64,000 nt of DNA from Cellulophaga sp. L1A9. Its GTDB lineage: Bacteria > Bacteroidota > Bacteroidia > Flavobacteriales > Flavobacteriaceae. The position numbers and the translations under genes were made by a program. The stretch spans positions 744,001-808,000 of the forward strand of contig NZ_CP047027.1 in assembly GCF_009797025.1 (NCBI RefSeq), in the 5' to 3' direction. This document shows, one piece after another, positions 9,205-19,284 of the stretch. Position 1 is the first letter of the stretch, and every line of letters starts with the position of its first letter. The notes below the pieces were generated by a model. It worked only from the letters and a program-made list of their open reading frames with translations, was not told the DNA's origin and did no database searches.

Positions 9205-10632
9205 TTATCGCTTTAGCGTAAAGTGATTTTGAAGAATTTTAGCTATTACTACTCCATTTTCAGTTTCAGCATATTCAAATCTGAACCAATAATCGGAAGC
9301 TGGCATTGGGTTTCCAATATAAGTACCATCCCAAGTGCTATCTGCATCTAATTGTATTAATAATTTACCATAACGATCAAAGATAAAAACTACAGGATCT
9401 ATAATACTAGCATCTTCTATTCCTTTAATATTCCAAGTATCATTTATTAAATCGCCATTCGGCGTAAAAAACTTAGGATATCCTATTACTAAAAACTCTA
9501 TAGCTTCAGTAGTACCACAACCATTTTTATCATTAATTATAACCGTATTTATTCCGGGAGGCACATCATAAAAAATAGGAATATCTCTAAACGCCCCATC
9601 ATTAATAGCATATTCATAAGAACCATTACCTCTTAAATCTTCTACAACTATTTCAATATTATTTTGATCAGGATCATTGGTAATGTTCGAATTTAAGATG
9701 ATTACCTCTTCTAACACTGGAGGTCCAAATACAGTAATTAAAATATCATCAACAATAGTGGTTGCTAAACTTGTTGTTATTTCTACAAAATAACGACCAG
9801 AACTTGCAAGTTCTGCAGGAACAACAAGCTCCTGAGCAGTACCCAAAGGTCCGTTTAATAATTCTGCATCAATAACACCATCATCTTCATAATCTACAGA
9901 CCAAATAACATTTACTACATCTGGTCCTGCAGGAGAACGCAACGCACTTAAAGTAATAGCAGGATCACCTTCACAGGCTGCAATGTCAAATCCTAAAAAC
10001 TCGTCTCGCAACGTACAATCTAAAGCACTATCTTGATCTTCATCCACAGAACTTCCTGTAAATGTAAGCTCAAAAGGCTCTGCATCATCGTCAAAATTTG
10101 TATTAAAATTATTGATTAGAATATAATAAATTTCACCTGCCGTAACATTTAAGTATTCATCATAGGTGTTTAAACTCTGTGTTTGGTTTGGCCTACCTTC
10201 ATCACCATTCTCTGGATTTATTCCTAAACCTGTAAAACTCGTAGTATTCACTTCATAATTACAACGAATAGGCTCCGCTGTGCCATTTGAGATAGTCTCA
10301 CACTCTACATCAGGCCCGTACACCGCAAAATCCCATTCTGCAGTATCAGAAAGCGCTTCTATATCAAAACCAACTTGGCCATCTGTACCTGCTCTAAAAA
10401 CAAACCAAGATGTATTGTTTTCAATATTAGCAGAACTTACACTACCCTTTTCTAGACATCCCGTTTGTAAAATTACATCAGGATCAAAATCTTCTATATC
10501 CCCTAATCCGTCTGCAAGCCCTAAATAAGGAATATCTGCACATACAGGAATAGCGGTTCTACAATCGGGTGAATTTTGAGCAGAGGTTGTCATAAACAAC
10601 ATAAAACAAAGCATACTTAAAAATAGTCTCAT
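9205..10632 (-). CDS. T9SS type B sorting domain protein (gliding-motility-associated C-terminal), 475 aa
   Basis: Secreted or cell-surface protein exported by the type IX secretion system. A signal peptide (MRLFLSMLCFMLFMTTSAQ) is followed by a Cys-containing domain starting SPDCRTAIPVCADIPY and including a WFVFRAGTDGQVGFDIEAL beta segment and a YYILINNFNTNFDDDAEPF motif. One or two Ig-like segments come next. The C-terminus is the type B sorting domain: FFTPNGDLINDTWNIKGI, IFDRYGKLLIQLD, WDGTYIGNPMPASDYWF, HFTLKR. It is a clear paralogue of the next upstream gene, with the same N-domain and tail and a shorter middle. The cargo role is unknown; adhesion or motility is possible. Confidence 0.9.
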   Translation of the reverse strand: MRLFLSMLCFMLFMTTSAQNSPDCRTAIPVCADIPYLGLADGLGDIEDFDPDVILQTGCLEKGSVSSANIENNTSWFVFRAGTDGQVGFDIEALSDTAEWDFAVYGPDVECETISNGTAEPIRCNYEVNTTSFTGLGINPENGDEGRPNQTQSLNTYDEYLNVTAGEIYYILINNFNTNFDDDAEPFELTFTGSSVDEDQDSALDCTLRDEFLGFDIAACEGDPAITLSALRSPAGPDVVNVIWSVDYEDDGVIDAELLNGPLGTAQELVVPAELASSGRYFVEITTSLATTIVDDILITVFGPPVLEEVIILNSNITNDPDQNNIEIVVEDLRGNGSYEYAINDGAFRDIPIFYDVPPGINTVIINDKNGCGTTEAIEFLVIGYPKFFTPNGDLINDTWNIKGIEDASIIDPVVFIFDRYGKLLIQLDADSTWDGTYIGNPMPASDYWFRFEYAETENGVVIAKILQNHFTLKR

Positions 10633-10743
10633 TGTGTGTGATGGTGTGTGATATTGCTTATTAACTTAATATACGGTGAGTTTAGTATATTTAGTCGCTA
10701 TTATTTGCATTTAATCGATGAAATGCGCCCTAAAAATTGAAAC

Positions 10744-12531
10744 TTATCGCTTCAATGAAAAATGATTGTTTATATATTTTGCCACAACCCGACTTCCGTC
10801 CGTTTCTAAATAACTTAATTGAAACCAATAATCTGATGCTGGCATTTGTATTCCATTATACAAACCATCCCATTCCGTTTTAAATATATCTAACTGTTGT
10901 AATAATTTCCCATAACGATCAAAAATCAATAGTATCGGACTATCTAATGTCTCCAAACCTTCTACCCCCCAAACATCATTAATTCCGTCCCCATTGGGAC
11001 TAAAAAAACGTGTAAATCCTACAACCACAAAGGTTTCAGAATCCATACCACAACCCTCTAAATCATTTACTGTAACCGTATGCATCCCCGGCAAAACATT
11101 ATTAAATTGTGAGCTAGTCTGAAAAGGCTCGTCATCTAACTGATACTCATAATCTCCATCTAATTCTGTTGACACTACAACACTATTATCAGCCTGCAGA
11201 TCATCTATAGCTACCGTTGTAATATTTGGCGATTTTGAAATAACTAAAGTAGTATTAAAAACTTCGGAACAAGTAAGTGCACCAACAGTGGTACTTATCG
11301 TAACTTCATAAGATCCTGCTGTAGCAACAGCTATAGTCGCTGTATTTTCACCCGTACTCCACAAATAGGTAAAATTTGAATTTGGCGTATCATCCCCAAT
11401 AATAGCCGATGAAATAGCTTCACATAAATATACGGTTTCAGGAAAATTTTGTAGTATTGGATCTGAAACAACAAGCTGAAAATCCTGAGAAGCATCATAG
11501 CATTTTGGATTTGCAAAAGAAGATACTCTAACATAAATTGTTTCTGTCCCAGCAGATTTTACATGACTATTCTCTAAACTATTAGCTCCTGTTACTGCAT
11601 CGGTAAATGTTTCATGATAGGTTACCAGGAAAGCATTTGAATCTTGAGCTCCTAAAACTTCACTATTGACACTGCTCAAATCAAATGCAACATCATCAAA
11701 ACAAAAATAGTTATCTTGAATTGAACTTGCGGAAGGGTTTGGCGTAAAAGACACCTGTACATCACTTATAATGTTTCCTGCAGATTCACGCACTACTACA
11801 CGATAATCTGAAGAGTTTAAGACAATCAAACTTGCACTCACCTCTCCTATAATTTGCGAATAACCACTACCATCATTCCTATACCATTCATAACTTAGTG
11901 CACCAACAGTCGTAGCATCTAACTCCACAAAATCTGATTCGCAAGCTGCAATAGGCGGACCTAAAAGATTGTTAATTATAGAACAATCTAAAGCATCATA
12001 AGGATTGGTTTCAAAAATAGCTCCAGAAAATTGAACAGAAAATCCCGAATTTATATTTGAAAAATTATTAATTAAAAGATAGTATTCTTCTCCCGGTACT
12101 ACAGAAAGCCAGTCTTCATATTGAATATTATCTGTAACTCCCGTAGGATCTTCCCCTACTCCAAGAAAATTATTTTGATCGCCATTATCTAAAAAATTAC
12201 AACGAACTGGAGCTCCCAAATTAGCACAATCATCTGTCTTGTAAAGGGCAAAATCCCAATCTTCATTAACATCCGTACTAATATTAAAACCCAATTGACC
12301 GGTGGCGGAAGTTCTAAAACGGTACCAAGCAGAATTTGATTCAATGGCACCCGATGCTGTGCGCTCTAAACAACCAGATGCAGCAGCGTTGTTAAAATCG
12401 TCTACTCCATAACTATCTATACCACTATTCACAGGAGTATTACTGCAAATAGGTATAGCCGTTACACAATCTGGAGAAATTTGTGCAACGGAAAAATTAG
12501 AAAATAAAAAAAATAATATAATAAATCTCAT
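10744..12531 (-). CDS. T9SS type B sorting domain protein, paralogue, 595 aa
   Basis: Same architecture as its downstream neighbour: a short signal (MRFIILFFLFSNFSVAQ), an N-terminal domain beginning SPDCVTAIPICSNTPV with WYRFRTSATGQLGFNI and YYLLINNFSN motifs, a longer middle with Ig/PKD-like repeats (SYEWYRNDGSGYSQI, TYLWSTGENTATIAV), and the type B tail FFSPNGDGINDVWGVEGL, IFDRYGKLLQQLD, ASDYWFQL, HFSLKR. The middle carries about 120 residues more than the paralogue, consistent with gain of an Ig-like module. The gap to the paralogue is 111 bases with no terminator seen, so both may be transcribed together. Confidence 0.9.
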   Translation of the reverse strand: MRFIILFFLFSNFSVAQISPDCVTAIPICSNTPVNSGIDSYGVDDFNNAAASGCLERTASGAIESNSAWYRFRTSATGQLGFNISTDVNEDWDFALYKTDDCANLGAPVRCNFLDNGDQNNFLGVGEDPTGVTDNIQYEDWLSVVPGEEYYLLINNFSNINSGFSVQFSGAIFETNPYDALDCSIINNLLGPPIAACESDFVELDATTVGALSYEWYRNDGSGYSQIIGEVSASLIVLNSSDYRVVVRESAGNIISDVQVSFTPNPSASSIQDNYFCFDDVAFDLSSVNSEVLGAQDSNAFLVTYHETFTDAVTGANSLENSHVKSAGTETIYVRVSSFANPKCYDASQDFQLVVSDPILQNFPETVYLCEAISSAIIGDDTPNSNFTYLWSTGENTATIAVATAGSYEVTISTTVGALTCSEVFNTTLVISKSPNITTVAIDDLQADNSVVVSTELDGDYEYQLDDEPFQTSSQFNNVLPGMHTVTVNDLEGCGMDSETFVVVGFTRFFSPNGDGINDVWGVEGLETLDSPILLIFDRYGKLLQQLDIFKTEWDGLYNGIQMPASDYWFQLSYLETDGSRVVAKYINNHFSLKR

Positions 12532-12610
12532 TAGAGATACTTTATTCGTAAGTATAAAACTAAACAGTCGACAAAGTCTGTGCTAATTAATGTTGTGTAA
12601 CAGGGTAAAC

Positions 12611-12643
12611 TTGCTATTAAATAGTAGATAATGTATATCTTTG
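12611..12643 (+). promoter_or_regulatory. Promoter of folE
   Basis: TTG at 12611 and TATCTTTG at 12636-12643, 22 bases apart, match the Bacteroidota -33/-7 pattern. The folE ATG lies 24 bases downstream. Confidence 0.65.
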
Positions 12644-12666
12644 CAGCATTTAAGAGATGATAATAA

Positions 12667-13347
12667 ATGAAAATTGACAGCACATTAGAAGATCAATTTG
12701 AAGAAATTGGAGATAACCATATTTCTACTTCTGAAGAGACCCCATTACTTGCCAATGCTTTTGAATTAAGTGATGAAGAAAAAATAGTAAAGATTAAAGC
12801 AAATGTTTCTGAAATAATGGAAACCCTTGGTTTAGACCTTACTGATGATAGTTTAAAAGGAACTCCTAATCGAGTAGCAAAAATGTTCGTTAACGAAATA
12901 TTTTCTGGCTTACATCCTGACAAAAAACCAAAATCTTCCACATTTGATAACAAATACAAATATGGCGAAATGTTGGTTGAAAAAAACATAACCCTCTATA
13001 GTACCTGCGAGCACCATTTTTTACCAATCGTAGGTAGAGCTCATGTAGCTTACATTTCTAATGGTACCGTCGTGGGGCTCTCCAAAATGAATCGTATTGT
13101 AGATTATTTTGCAAAAAGACCACAAGTACAAGAGCGTTTAAACATTCAAATTGTAAGAGAATTACAAAAAGTATTAAATACCAAAGATGTTGCCTGTATT
13201 ATTGATGCAAAACACCTTTGCGTTAATTCTAGAGGAATTCGCGATATTGAAAGCAGTACAGTTACCGCGGAATATGGTGGAAAATTTCAAGAAGAAGCAA
13301 CACGTAAAGAGTTTTTAAATTTTATTCAATTAGAAACAAGGTTTTAA
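12667..13347 (+). CDS. folE: GTP cyclohydrolase I
   Basis: Converts GTP to 7,8-dihydroneopterin triphosphate, the first step of tetrahydrofolate (and pterin) synthesis. An acidic N-terminal extension (about residues 1-45) precedes the catalytic domain. Zinc and active-site motifs are present: YSTCEHHFLPIVGRAHVAYI (Cys/His ligands, about 113-132), GLSKMNRIVDYFAKRPQVQERL (about 139-160) and KHLCVNSRGI with the second ligand Cys (about 182). The C-terminal TAEYGGKF...R.EFL is normal. The 226-aa length fits. It is followed 16 bases later by cysS, probably as one transcript. Confidence 0.97.
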   Translation: MKIDSTLEDQFEEIGDNHISTSEETPLLANAFELSDEEKIVKIKANVSEIMETLGLDLTDDSLKGTPNRVAKMFVNEIFSGLHPDKKPKSSTFDNKYKYGEMLVEKNITLYSTCEHHFLPIVGRAHVAYISNGTVVGLSKMNRIVDYFAKRPQVQERLNIQIVRELQKVLNTKDVACIIDAKHLCVNSRGIRDIESSTVTAEYGGKFQEEATRKEFLNFIQLETRF

Positions 13348-13363
13348 TTTTTTTCAATAAAGC

Positions 13364-14845
13364 ATGCAGTTATATAAAACTCAACATTTAAAAGTTTATA
13401 ATTCATTATCCGGACAAAAAGAACTATTTACACCTATTCACGAAGGTGCTATAGGAATGTATGTTTGTGGGCCTACTGTTTACAGTAATGTACATTTAGG
13501 AAACTGCAGAACGTTCATGTCTTTTGATATGATTTTTAGATATTTTAAACATCTAGGCTATAAAGTCCGCTATGTACGTAATATTACAGATGCAGGGCAT
13601 TTAGAAAATGATGCTGAAGATGGTGAGGATAAGATTGCAAAGAAAGCTCGTTTAGAACGTATTGAACCAATGGAAGTTGTACAACGATATACGGTTGATT
13701 TCCATACTATTTTACAAAAATTTAATTTCTTACCTCCAAGCATTGAACCTACCGCAACGGGTCATATTATTGAGCAGATTGAAATTATCAAAGAAATACT
13801 TGCCAAAGGTTTCGCCTATGAGGTAAATGGCTCTGTATATTTTGATGTCCCAAAATTTAACGAAACACATAATTACGGAAAATTAAGTGGTCGTAAGTTA
13901 GAAGATATGATTGCGAATACTCGCGAATTAGCTGCACAAGACGATAAGCATAGTCCACAAGATTTTGCTCTTTGGAAAAAAGCAGAACCACAACACATCA
14001 TGAGATGGCCTTCACCATGGGGTGATGGTTTTCCCGGCTGGCACCTAGAGTGTACTGCCATGAGCACCAAATACCTGGGAGAGACCTTCGATATTCATGG
14101 AGGTGGAATGGATTTAAAATTTCCGCACCACGAATGTGAAATCGCACAGGCGGAAGCTAGTAACGGTGTTTCCCCCGTAAATTACTGGTTGCACGCCAAT
14201 ATGCTTACTTTAAATGGTAAGAAAATGGCAAAATCTACAGGTAATAATATTTTACCCGATGAGATTTTTTCTGGTAGCAATCCGCTACTATCAAAAGCTT
14301 TTTCCCCTACTGTAGTGCGCTTTTTTATGATGCAAGCACATTACACTAGTATTTTAGACCTCAGTAACGATGCTCTTTTGGCTTCGGAAAAAGGATTTCT
14401 AAAATTGATGGAAGCACTAAATACGATAGACAAACTAGAAACTAATCGTAGTTCTGATTTTGATTTTAAAGCTTGGCAACAGAAATGTTATGATGCCATG
14501 AATGACGACTTTAATACCCCTACATTAATTGCACATTTATTTGAAGCTGTTAAGCATATTAACGCAATTAAAGACAATAAAGAGTCTATCTCAGAAACAG
14601 ACAAAATACTTTTAAAAGACACATTTAATGCCTTTATTTTTGATATTCTTGGCTTAGAAGATAAAAATGATGCGAATGCAGATTCAGACAAATTGTCTGG
14701 AGTAGTTGCCTTATTAATTCAACTTAGAAAAGAAGCTAGAGACAATAAAGATTTTGCCACTTCTGACGTCATAAGAGATCAATTAGCAGCACTAGGCATT
14801 CAATTAAAAGACGGCAAAGACGGCACTACATTTAATGTTTCTTAA
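13364..14845 (+). CDS. cysS: Cysteinyl-tRNA synthetase
   Basis: Class I aminoacyl-tRNA synthetase that charges tRNA-Cys. It has the [17 protein letters not shown] region (HIGH-like HLGN, with zinc Cys in MYVCGPTVY at about 30), [10 protein letters not shown] and [21 protein letters not shown] (remaining zinc ligands, about 225-265), and the KMSKS-type motif KMAKSTGNN (about 287). The C-terminal DALR-like helical domain is complete, and the 493-aa length is typical. The frame overlaps the convergent araC-type gene by 4 bases, with no hairpin between them. Confidence 0.97.
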   Translation: MQLYKTQHLKVYNSLSGQKELFTPIHEGAIGMYVCGPTVYSNVHLGNCRTFMSFDMIFRYFKHLGYKVRYVRNITDAGHLENDAEDGEDKIAKKARLERIEPMEVVQRYTVDFHTILQKFNFLPPSIEPTATGHIIEQIEIIKEILAKGFAYEVNGSVYFDVPKFNETHNYGKLSGRKLEDMIANTRELAAQDDKHSPQDFALWKKAEPQHIMRWPSPWGDGFPGWHLECTAMSTKYLGETFDIHGGGMDLKFPHHECEIAQAEASNGVSPVNYWLHANMLTLNGKKMAKSTGNNILPDEIFSGSNPLLSKAFSPTVVRFFMMQAHYTSILDLSNDALLASEKGFLKLMEALNTIDKLETNRSSDFDFKAWQQKCYDAMNDDFNTPTLIAHLFEAVKHINAIKDNKESISETDKILLKDTFNAFIFDILGLEDKNDANADSDKLSGVVALLIQLRKEARDNKDFATSDVIRDQLAALGIQLKDGKDGTTFNVS

Positions 14846-15765
14846 TGCAAATTATGTTGCATTTTTAACTGATACTCCCCAGGAGAGATATGTTGTTTGG
14901 TTTTGAAAACGCGATTGAAATACGATCTACTTTCAAAACCACACTCCATATAAACATCTTTAATTTTTCTTTTAGAATTCTGAAGAAGGCTTACCGCAAG
15001 CTTAATTCGCTCATTATTAATAAATTCTATTGGCGATATCCCTAATTCATTTTTAAAAACACGATGAAAATGGGAAGGACTCATGTACGCTTTCTTACTT
15101 AGCTCTTCTACAGATAATGTTTCATGAAGATTTCCGCGAATATATTTGATAATAAAAGACAATCTACTATCTCCGCTTAACGCTATGGTCTCACGTGTAT
15201 AAATTTTCCGTCCATTAGTTTGTAAAATTCGCACAATAAGCTCTCGCAACATATTATCTACGAAAAAATCTTTAGAAGAATGATTCTCCGTAAACAAAAA
15301 CATCAAGCGCTGTACTATTTGATAAATCCCTAAATCATTCACAAAGTGAAAATTATAATCCATTATCCCCCATTCATTACCATTGTCTTTTGGCATATTC
15401 TCATTCATTAACTGCAATACCTTATGTATTTTTTCTTCTGAGATAGCCATTGCTAAACATTTCGTAGGGTTTTTAAGTTGCGCTTCTGGAAAATCAATAC
15501 ACATTGTCTCATTAGCAGGAAGTATTAATGACTCCCCAGGCAAAAAATCAAATGCTTGATGATCTCTCAAATGCATTACTTTTTTACCCACAATCATACT
15601 AGCCAAAACAGGCTGTTCAAACTTCAACAAAACCTCATTAGCTTGCTTGTGTGTTTCAAAAATATGCATAGCAGCATTCCTTAAAGTATAGGAAGTCTGG
15701 TTTTCTACGAGTGACTCTAATTTTCTCCCTTTTAAAAATTTATCCGATAACGCAATCATAAACAA
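14842..15765 (-). CDS. AraC-family transcriptional regulator, 307 aa
   Basis: DNA-binding regulator. The N-terminal about 190 residues look like the AraC_N effector domain ([31 protein letters not shown]). The C-terminal about 100 residues carry two helix-turn-helix motifs: [20 protein letters not shown] and [20 protein letters not shown], ending with the ISPGEY signature. It is divergent from the AldB-type dehydrogenase gene at 15985, with a 219-base shared upstream region, which is the classic layout for a regulator of that gene. The effector is probably an aldehyde or alcohol, or a derived stress signal; this is inference. Start chosen at the first ATG that gives the full N-domain. Confidence 0.88.
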   Translation of the reverse strand: MFMIALSDKFLKGRKLESLVENQTSYTLRNAAMHIFETHKQANEVLLKFEQPVLASMIVGKKVMHLRDHQAFDFLPGESLILPANETMCIDFPEAQLKNPTKCLAMAISEEKIHKVLQLMNENMPKDNGNEWGIMDYNFHFVNDLGIYQIVQRLMFLFTENHSSKDFFVDNMLRELIVRILQTNGRKIYTRETIALSGDSRLSFIIKYIRGNLHETLSVEELSKKAYMSPSHFHRVFKNELGISPIEFINNERIKLAVSLLQNSKRKIKDVYMECGFESRSYFNRVFKTKQHISPGEYQLKMQHNLH

Positions 15766-15812
15766 TAAGGTTTAATCGAATTATTAGCTTTAATTCTATT
15801 AAATATATAAAA

Positions 15813-15822
15813 TAACATGTTA
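15813..15822. promoter_or_regulatory. Possible operator in AraC/AldB divergent region
   Basis: A perfect 10-base palindrome, TAACATGTTA, lies in the very AT-rich 219-base divergent region 48 bases from the regulator start. A nearby TTTGTTCATCAAA imperfect repeat (about 15853-15866) is another candidate. No experimental consensus is known to me, so this is only a pointer. Confidence 0.25.
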
Positions 15823-15984
15823 AATAATCTTAAAGTAATAATAAATAGCAGTTTTGTTCATCAAATTGATAGAATACTTCATTTAAATTAACGCAACTAA
15901 AACTAATTTTAGAAGGTGATTAATTCTCAAGAGCTAAAAAATCACATTGTTGAGTTAAATTATTAATCCTTAAAATATTAAATC

Positions 15985-17508
15985 ATGAGTAATGTGCAGA
16001 CTACAGAACAGAACATTTTAGAAAAGCCAAAATTTAAAAATCAATATGAAAACTATATTGGTGGCAAATGGACTTCTCCCATTAAAGGACAATATTTTGA
16101 AAATACATCTCCTGTAGACGGCAAGACTTTTACAAAAATTGCTCGGTCTACTGCTGAAGATGTAGAATTTGCTATTGATGCCGCTTGGAAAGCGGCACCT
16201 TCTTGGAACAGCTCTTCTGCTACCACACGAAGCAACTTACTCTTAAAAATTGCCGATGTCATGGAACAAAACCTAGCAATACTTGCCAGAGCTGAAACAT
16301 GGGACAACGGAAAAGCTATACGAGAAACAACAGCTGCAGATATTCCATTAGCAATAGATCATTTTAGATATTTCGCAGGTGTGATACGTGCAGAAGAAGG
16401 CTCTGTAAGCGAATTAGACGCAAATACGGTTGCACTCAATGTAACAGAACCACTTGGGGTTGTTGCGCAAATTATTCCTTGGAACTTCCCTATACTGATG
16501 GCAACATGGAAAATTGCTCCAGCCTTAGCGGCCGGAAACTGTGTGATCCTAAAACCCGCAGAACAAACACCCGTAAGTATTTTAGTACTCATGGAGCTTA
16601 TTGAGCATATTCTACCTGCTGGAGTATTAAATATTGTAAACGGTTTTGGCGCAGAAGCTGGCAAACCTTTAGCCTCAAGCCCAAGAATTAGCAAGGTTGC
16701 TTTTACAGGTGAAACAACAACCGGACAATTAATAATGCAATATGCATCAAAAAATATTACTCCTGTAACGCTTGAATTAGGCGGAAAATCTCCTAACATT
16801 TTCTTTGAAAATATTATGGATGCCGATGATGATTTCTTTGATAAATGCTTAGAAGGCGCAGTGATGTTTGCCTTGAACCAAGGTGAAATATGCACATGCC
16901 CTTCTAGGATGTTAGTACAGGAAAGTATTTTTGACAAATTTGTAGCCCGTGTAGCAGAACGCACAAAGGCTATTAAATTAGGACATCCACTAGACCCAAC
17001 AACGATGATGGGTGCACAAGTATCTAATGATCAATATGAAAAAATATTAAACTATATCCAAATAGGTAAAGAAGAAGGTTGCGAATTAATTACAGGTGGA
17101 GAAGCCGCTTACAATGAAGGCTTAGAAGGCGGATACTACATCCAACCAACCATATTAAAAGGGAATAATAAGATGCGTGTTTTTCAAGAAGAAATTTTTG
17201 GACCCGTACTTTGTATTACCTCTTTTAAAGATGAAGCTGAAGCTATAGCGATTGCAAACGACACATTATATGGATTAGGAGCTGGAGTATGGACACGAGA
17301 CACACACCAAGCATACCAAATTTCAAGAGCAGTACAAGCAGGAAGAGTTTGGGTAAACTGCTACCATTTGTACCCAGCTCATGCGCCTTTTGGCGGCTAT
17401 AAAAAATCTGGTATCGGTAGAGAAAATCACAAAATGATGCTAAGTCACTACCGTCAGACTAAAAATATGTTGATTTCATATGACAAAAAAGCTATGGGTT
17501 TCTTTTAA
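15985..17508 (+). CDS. aldB: Aldehyde dehydrogenase, AldB type
   Basis: NAD(P)-dependent oxidation of acetaldehyde or other short aldehydes to acids. It is collinear with E. coli AldB over the whole 507 aa. It shows [20 protein letters not shown], cofactor-binding [14 protein letters not shown] (about 165-178), the [13 protein letters not shown] glutamate (about 265) and catalytic Cys in [13 protein letters not shown] (about 300-312). The C-terminus has the AldB-like [23 protein letters not shown] and a final MGFF. It is divergent from an AraC regulator and followed 26 bases on by a DUF779 gene, a recurrent trio with this dehydrogenase. With acs in the same window, a route acetaldehyde to acetate to acetyl-CoA is plausible. 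Confidence 0.93.
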   Translation: MSNVQTTEQNILEKPKFKNQYENYIGGKWTSPIKGQYFENTSPVDGKTFTKIARSTAEDVEFAIDAAWKAAPSWNSSSATTRSNLLLKIADVMEQNLAILARAETWDNGKAIRETTAADIPLAIDHFRYFAGVIRAEEGSVSELDANTVALNVTEPLGVVAQIIPWNFPILMATWKIAPALAAGNCVILKPAEQTPVSILVLMELIEHILPAGVLNIVNGFGAEAGKPLASSPRISKVAFTGETTTGQLIMQYASKNITPVTLELGGKSPNIFFENIMDADDDFFDKCLEGAVMFALNQGEICTCPSRMLVQESIFDKFVARVAERTKAIKLGHPLDPTTMMGAQVSNDQYEKILNYIQIGKEEGCELITGGEAAYNEGLEGGYYIQPTILKGNNKMRVFQEEIFGPVLCITSFKDEAEAIAIANDTLYGLGAGVWTRDTHQAYQISRAVQAGRVWVNCYHLYPAHAPFGGYKKSGIGRENHKMMLSHYRQTKNMLISYDKKAMGFF

Positions 17509-17534
17509 CACCAACTACACTAATAATTTTTTAC

Positions 17535-17909
17535 ATGAAAACAGCAAGGGTTTTAATTACAAATCAAGCAAAGGCAATTGTCGTACAGCTACAAGAAAAA
17601 CATGGTGAACTCATGTTTCATCAAAGCGGCGGTTGTTGCGATGGCTCTTCACCCATGTGCTTTGAAAAAGGAGAATTATTAGTAAATGAAAATGATGTGC
17701 TCTTAGGAACTATTGCTAATTGTGAATTTTACATGTCTAAAGACCAGTTTGAATATTGGAAACACACGCAATTAACGATTGACATTGTAGAAGGCCGTGG
17801 CGCTAGCTTTTCCTTAGAAATTCCTTTAGGAATCCGGTTTATAACCAAGTCTCATTTATACACCGAAGAAGAAGCGAAACATTTAGAACCTATTTCTTCT
17901 AACGTTTAA
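17535..17909 (+). CDS. DUF779 family protein, 124 aa (aldehyde dehydrogenase partner)
   Basis: Small soluble protein of a family nearly always found beside AldB/ExaC-type dehydrogenases. The start MKTARVLITNQAKAIV and the Cys cluster SGGCCDGSSPMCF (about residues 34-46) are diagnostic. Further conserved parts are YMSKDQFEYWKHTQLTIDIV and GRGASFSLEIPLGIRF. The three clustered cysteines suggest metal binding or redox sensing, but the function is not established. It probably shares a transcript with the dehydrogenase and ends before a strong terminator. Confidence 0.88.
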   Translation: MKTARVLITNQAKAIVVQLQEKHGELMFHQSGGCCDGSSPMCFEKGELLVNENDVLLGTIANCEFYMSKDQFEYWKHTQLTIDIVEGRGASFSLEIPLGIRFITKSHLYTEEEAKHLEPISSNV

Positions 17910-17930
17910 AAACGAACATAAGCATTCCAT

Positions 17931-17954
17931 AAAACCCGCCAATGAGCGGGTTTT
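17931..17954 (+). terminator. Terminator of aldB-DUF779 unit
   Basis: AAAACCCGC / GCGGGTTTT with a 6-base CAATGA loop, running into TTTT, 22 bases after the DUF779 stop. Confidence 0.85.
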
Positions 17955-17999
17955 ATAATTTATATAGAATATTGTATTTTTGAATAGAATTTCATTTTT

Positions 18000-18221
18000 A
18001 TGAAAAAAATAATAATCGCTCCTTTTGTTTTTTTAGTGCGTTTTTATCAATTGGTACTATCACCGCTTACTCCCGCAAGCTGTCGGTACTCCCCTACTTG
18101 TTCACAATATACTTTGGAAGCATTAAAAAAACATGGTCTTTTTAAAGGAGGATGGCTAGCATTAAAACGGATTTTTAGTTGTCATCCATGGGGAGGAAAA
18201 GGCTACGATCCGGTACCTTAG
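18000..18221 (+). CDS. yidD: Membrane protein insertion efficiency factor YidD
   Basis: A 73-aa small protein that assists insertion of membrane proteins with YidC at the inner membrane. Nearly every family hallmark is visible: an N-terminal amphipathic/hydrophobic segment, [30 protein letters not shown] (three conserved Cys), [15 protein letters not shown], and the end [21 protein letters not shown] -7-like box at 17975-17982 lies just upstream. Its neighbour lgt is also an envelope biogenesis gene. Confidence 0.96.
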   Translation: MKKIIIAPFVFLVRFYQLVLSPLTPASCRYSPTCSQYTLEALKKHGLFKGGWLALKRIFSCHPWGGKGYDPVP

Positions 18222-18275
18222 AAGAATTAACTTTTTAGATTTTATAATTTTCCATTTTCTTTACCACGCTTCTCG

Positions 18276-18303
18276 TTGTCTAGCGTCAATTTTCTTATCT
18301 TAG
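18276..18303 (+). promoter_or_regulatory. Possible promoter of lgt
   Basis: TTG at 18276-18278, 17 bases, then TATCTTAG at 18296-18303. The -7 box differs from TAnnTTTG at one base. The ATG is 19 bases further on. Confidence 0.4.
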
Positions 18304-18322
18304 CCCTTCAAAATATTTGTAA

Positions 18323-19279
18323 ATGTACTTTTTAGGTATTACTTGGAACCCAAATGACACGCTTTTCAAAATTGGGTTTATTCAAATTAAATATTATAAT
18401 CTTTTATGGATCGCAGCCTTTGCTTTTGGCTGGTTTTTGATGAAAAAGATTTTTCTTAAAGAAAAGAAAACTGTTGAACAACTAGATTCTCTTTTTATTT
18501 ATACGGTGCTAGCAACCATGTTAGGTGCCCGTTTAGGCCATGTGTTTTTTTATGACTGGCCTTATTACAAAAATAATTTAATAGAAATATTACTTCCTAT
18601 AAAAGGAAACCCAAATGAAGCTATATTCGGTTTTATTAAAGGGTATGAATTTACCGGCTTTACAGGACTAGCTAGTCATGGTGCCGCTATTGGTATTATC
18701 GTAGCCATGTACTTATATGTACGTAAACACCCAGGCTTTAAAGTACTTTGGATATTAGACCGAATTGTAATCCCTGTAGCTATTGGCGCATTTTTTGTAC
18801 GTTTGGGGAATTTTTTCAACTCAGAAATTGTTGGTAAAACAGTAGAGAAATCGTTTGTATTTGCTACCAAATTTGTTCGTAATTCTGATGATCTTCCTGC
18901 TTACAAAGCCATGCAACTTACCAATGCCAAAACGCCTAATGTAGCCTACAGTCTTATTGAAAACAATCCTAAATTCGCAGCTATTTTAGAAGCGATACCT
19001 TACCGCCATCCAGCGCAATTATATGAGGGAGTTTGCTATATATTTGTTTTCATTGTGTTATACTATTTCTATTGGAAAACAGATAAAAAAGACAAACCAG
19101 GATTTTTATTTGGTACTTTTTTAGTCCTTTTATGGTCTATCCGTTTCTTTGTGGAATTTGTAAAAGAACGTCAAAATTCACTTGACGAATCCATGGAATT
19201 ACTTTCTATTGGTCAATGGCTAAGTATCCCTTTTGTACTCATAGGGCTCTATTTTATGTTCAGACCTACAAAATCATAA
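18323..19279 (+). CDS. lgt: Prolipoprotein diacylglyceryl transferase
   Basis: Inner-membrane enzyme that transfers diacylglycerol to the lipobox cysteine of prelipoproteins, of which many are encoded in this window. Seven membrane helices are predicted. Signature segments: ATMLGARLGHVFFYDWPYY (about 70-88), GLASHGAAIGI (about 114), the RLGNFFNSEIVGK signature (about 157-169) and YRHPAQLYEG (about 230). An insert of about 50 residues between the signature and HPAQLYEG (VFATKFVRNSDD... to ...AILEAIPY) is usual in flavobacteria. The 318-aa length fits. The DUF192 lipoprotein gene follows after 5 bases. Confidence 0.96.
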   Translation: MYFLGITWNPNDTLFKIGFIQIKYYNLLWIAAFAFGWFLMKKIFLKEKKTVEQLDSLFIYTVLATMLGARLGHVFFYDWPYYKNNLIEILLPIKGNPNEAIFGFIKGYEFTGFTGLASHGAAIGIIVAMYLYVRKHPGFKVLWILDRIVIPVAIGAFFVRLGNFFNSEIVGKTVEKSFVFATKFVRNSDDLPAYKAMQLTNAKTPNVAYSLIENNPKFAAILEAIPYRHPAQLYEGVCYIFVFIVLYYFYWKTDKKDKPGFLFGTFLVLLWSIRFFVEFVKERQNSLDESMELLSIGQWLSIPFVLIGLYFMFRPTKS

Positions 19280-19284
19280 TCCTT

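Noticed and set aside
10634..10652. GTGTGTGAT direct repeat before a T9SS cargo gene
   Set aside because: Only two short copies; no evidence of phase variation or function.
16359..16964. 201-codon open frame antisense to aldB
   Set aside because: Shadow of the dehydrogenase; no start context or family.
19216..19284. Earlier in-frame ATG for the DUF192 lipoprotein
   Set aside because: Would overlap lgt and put 23 residues before a perfect lipoprotein signal; the ATG at 19285 is preferred.
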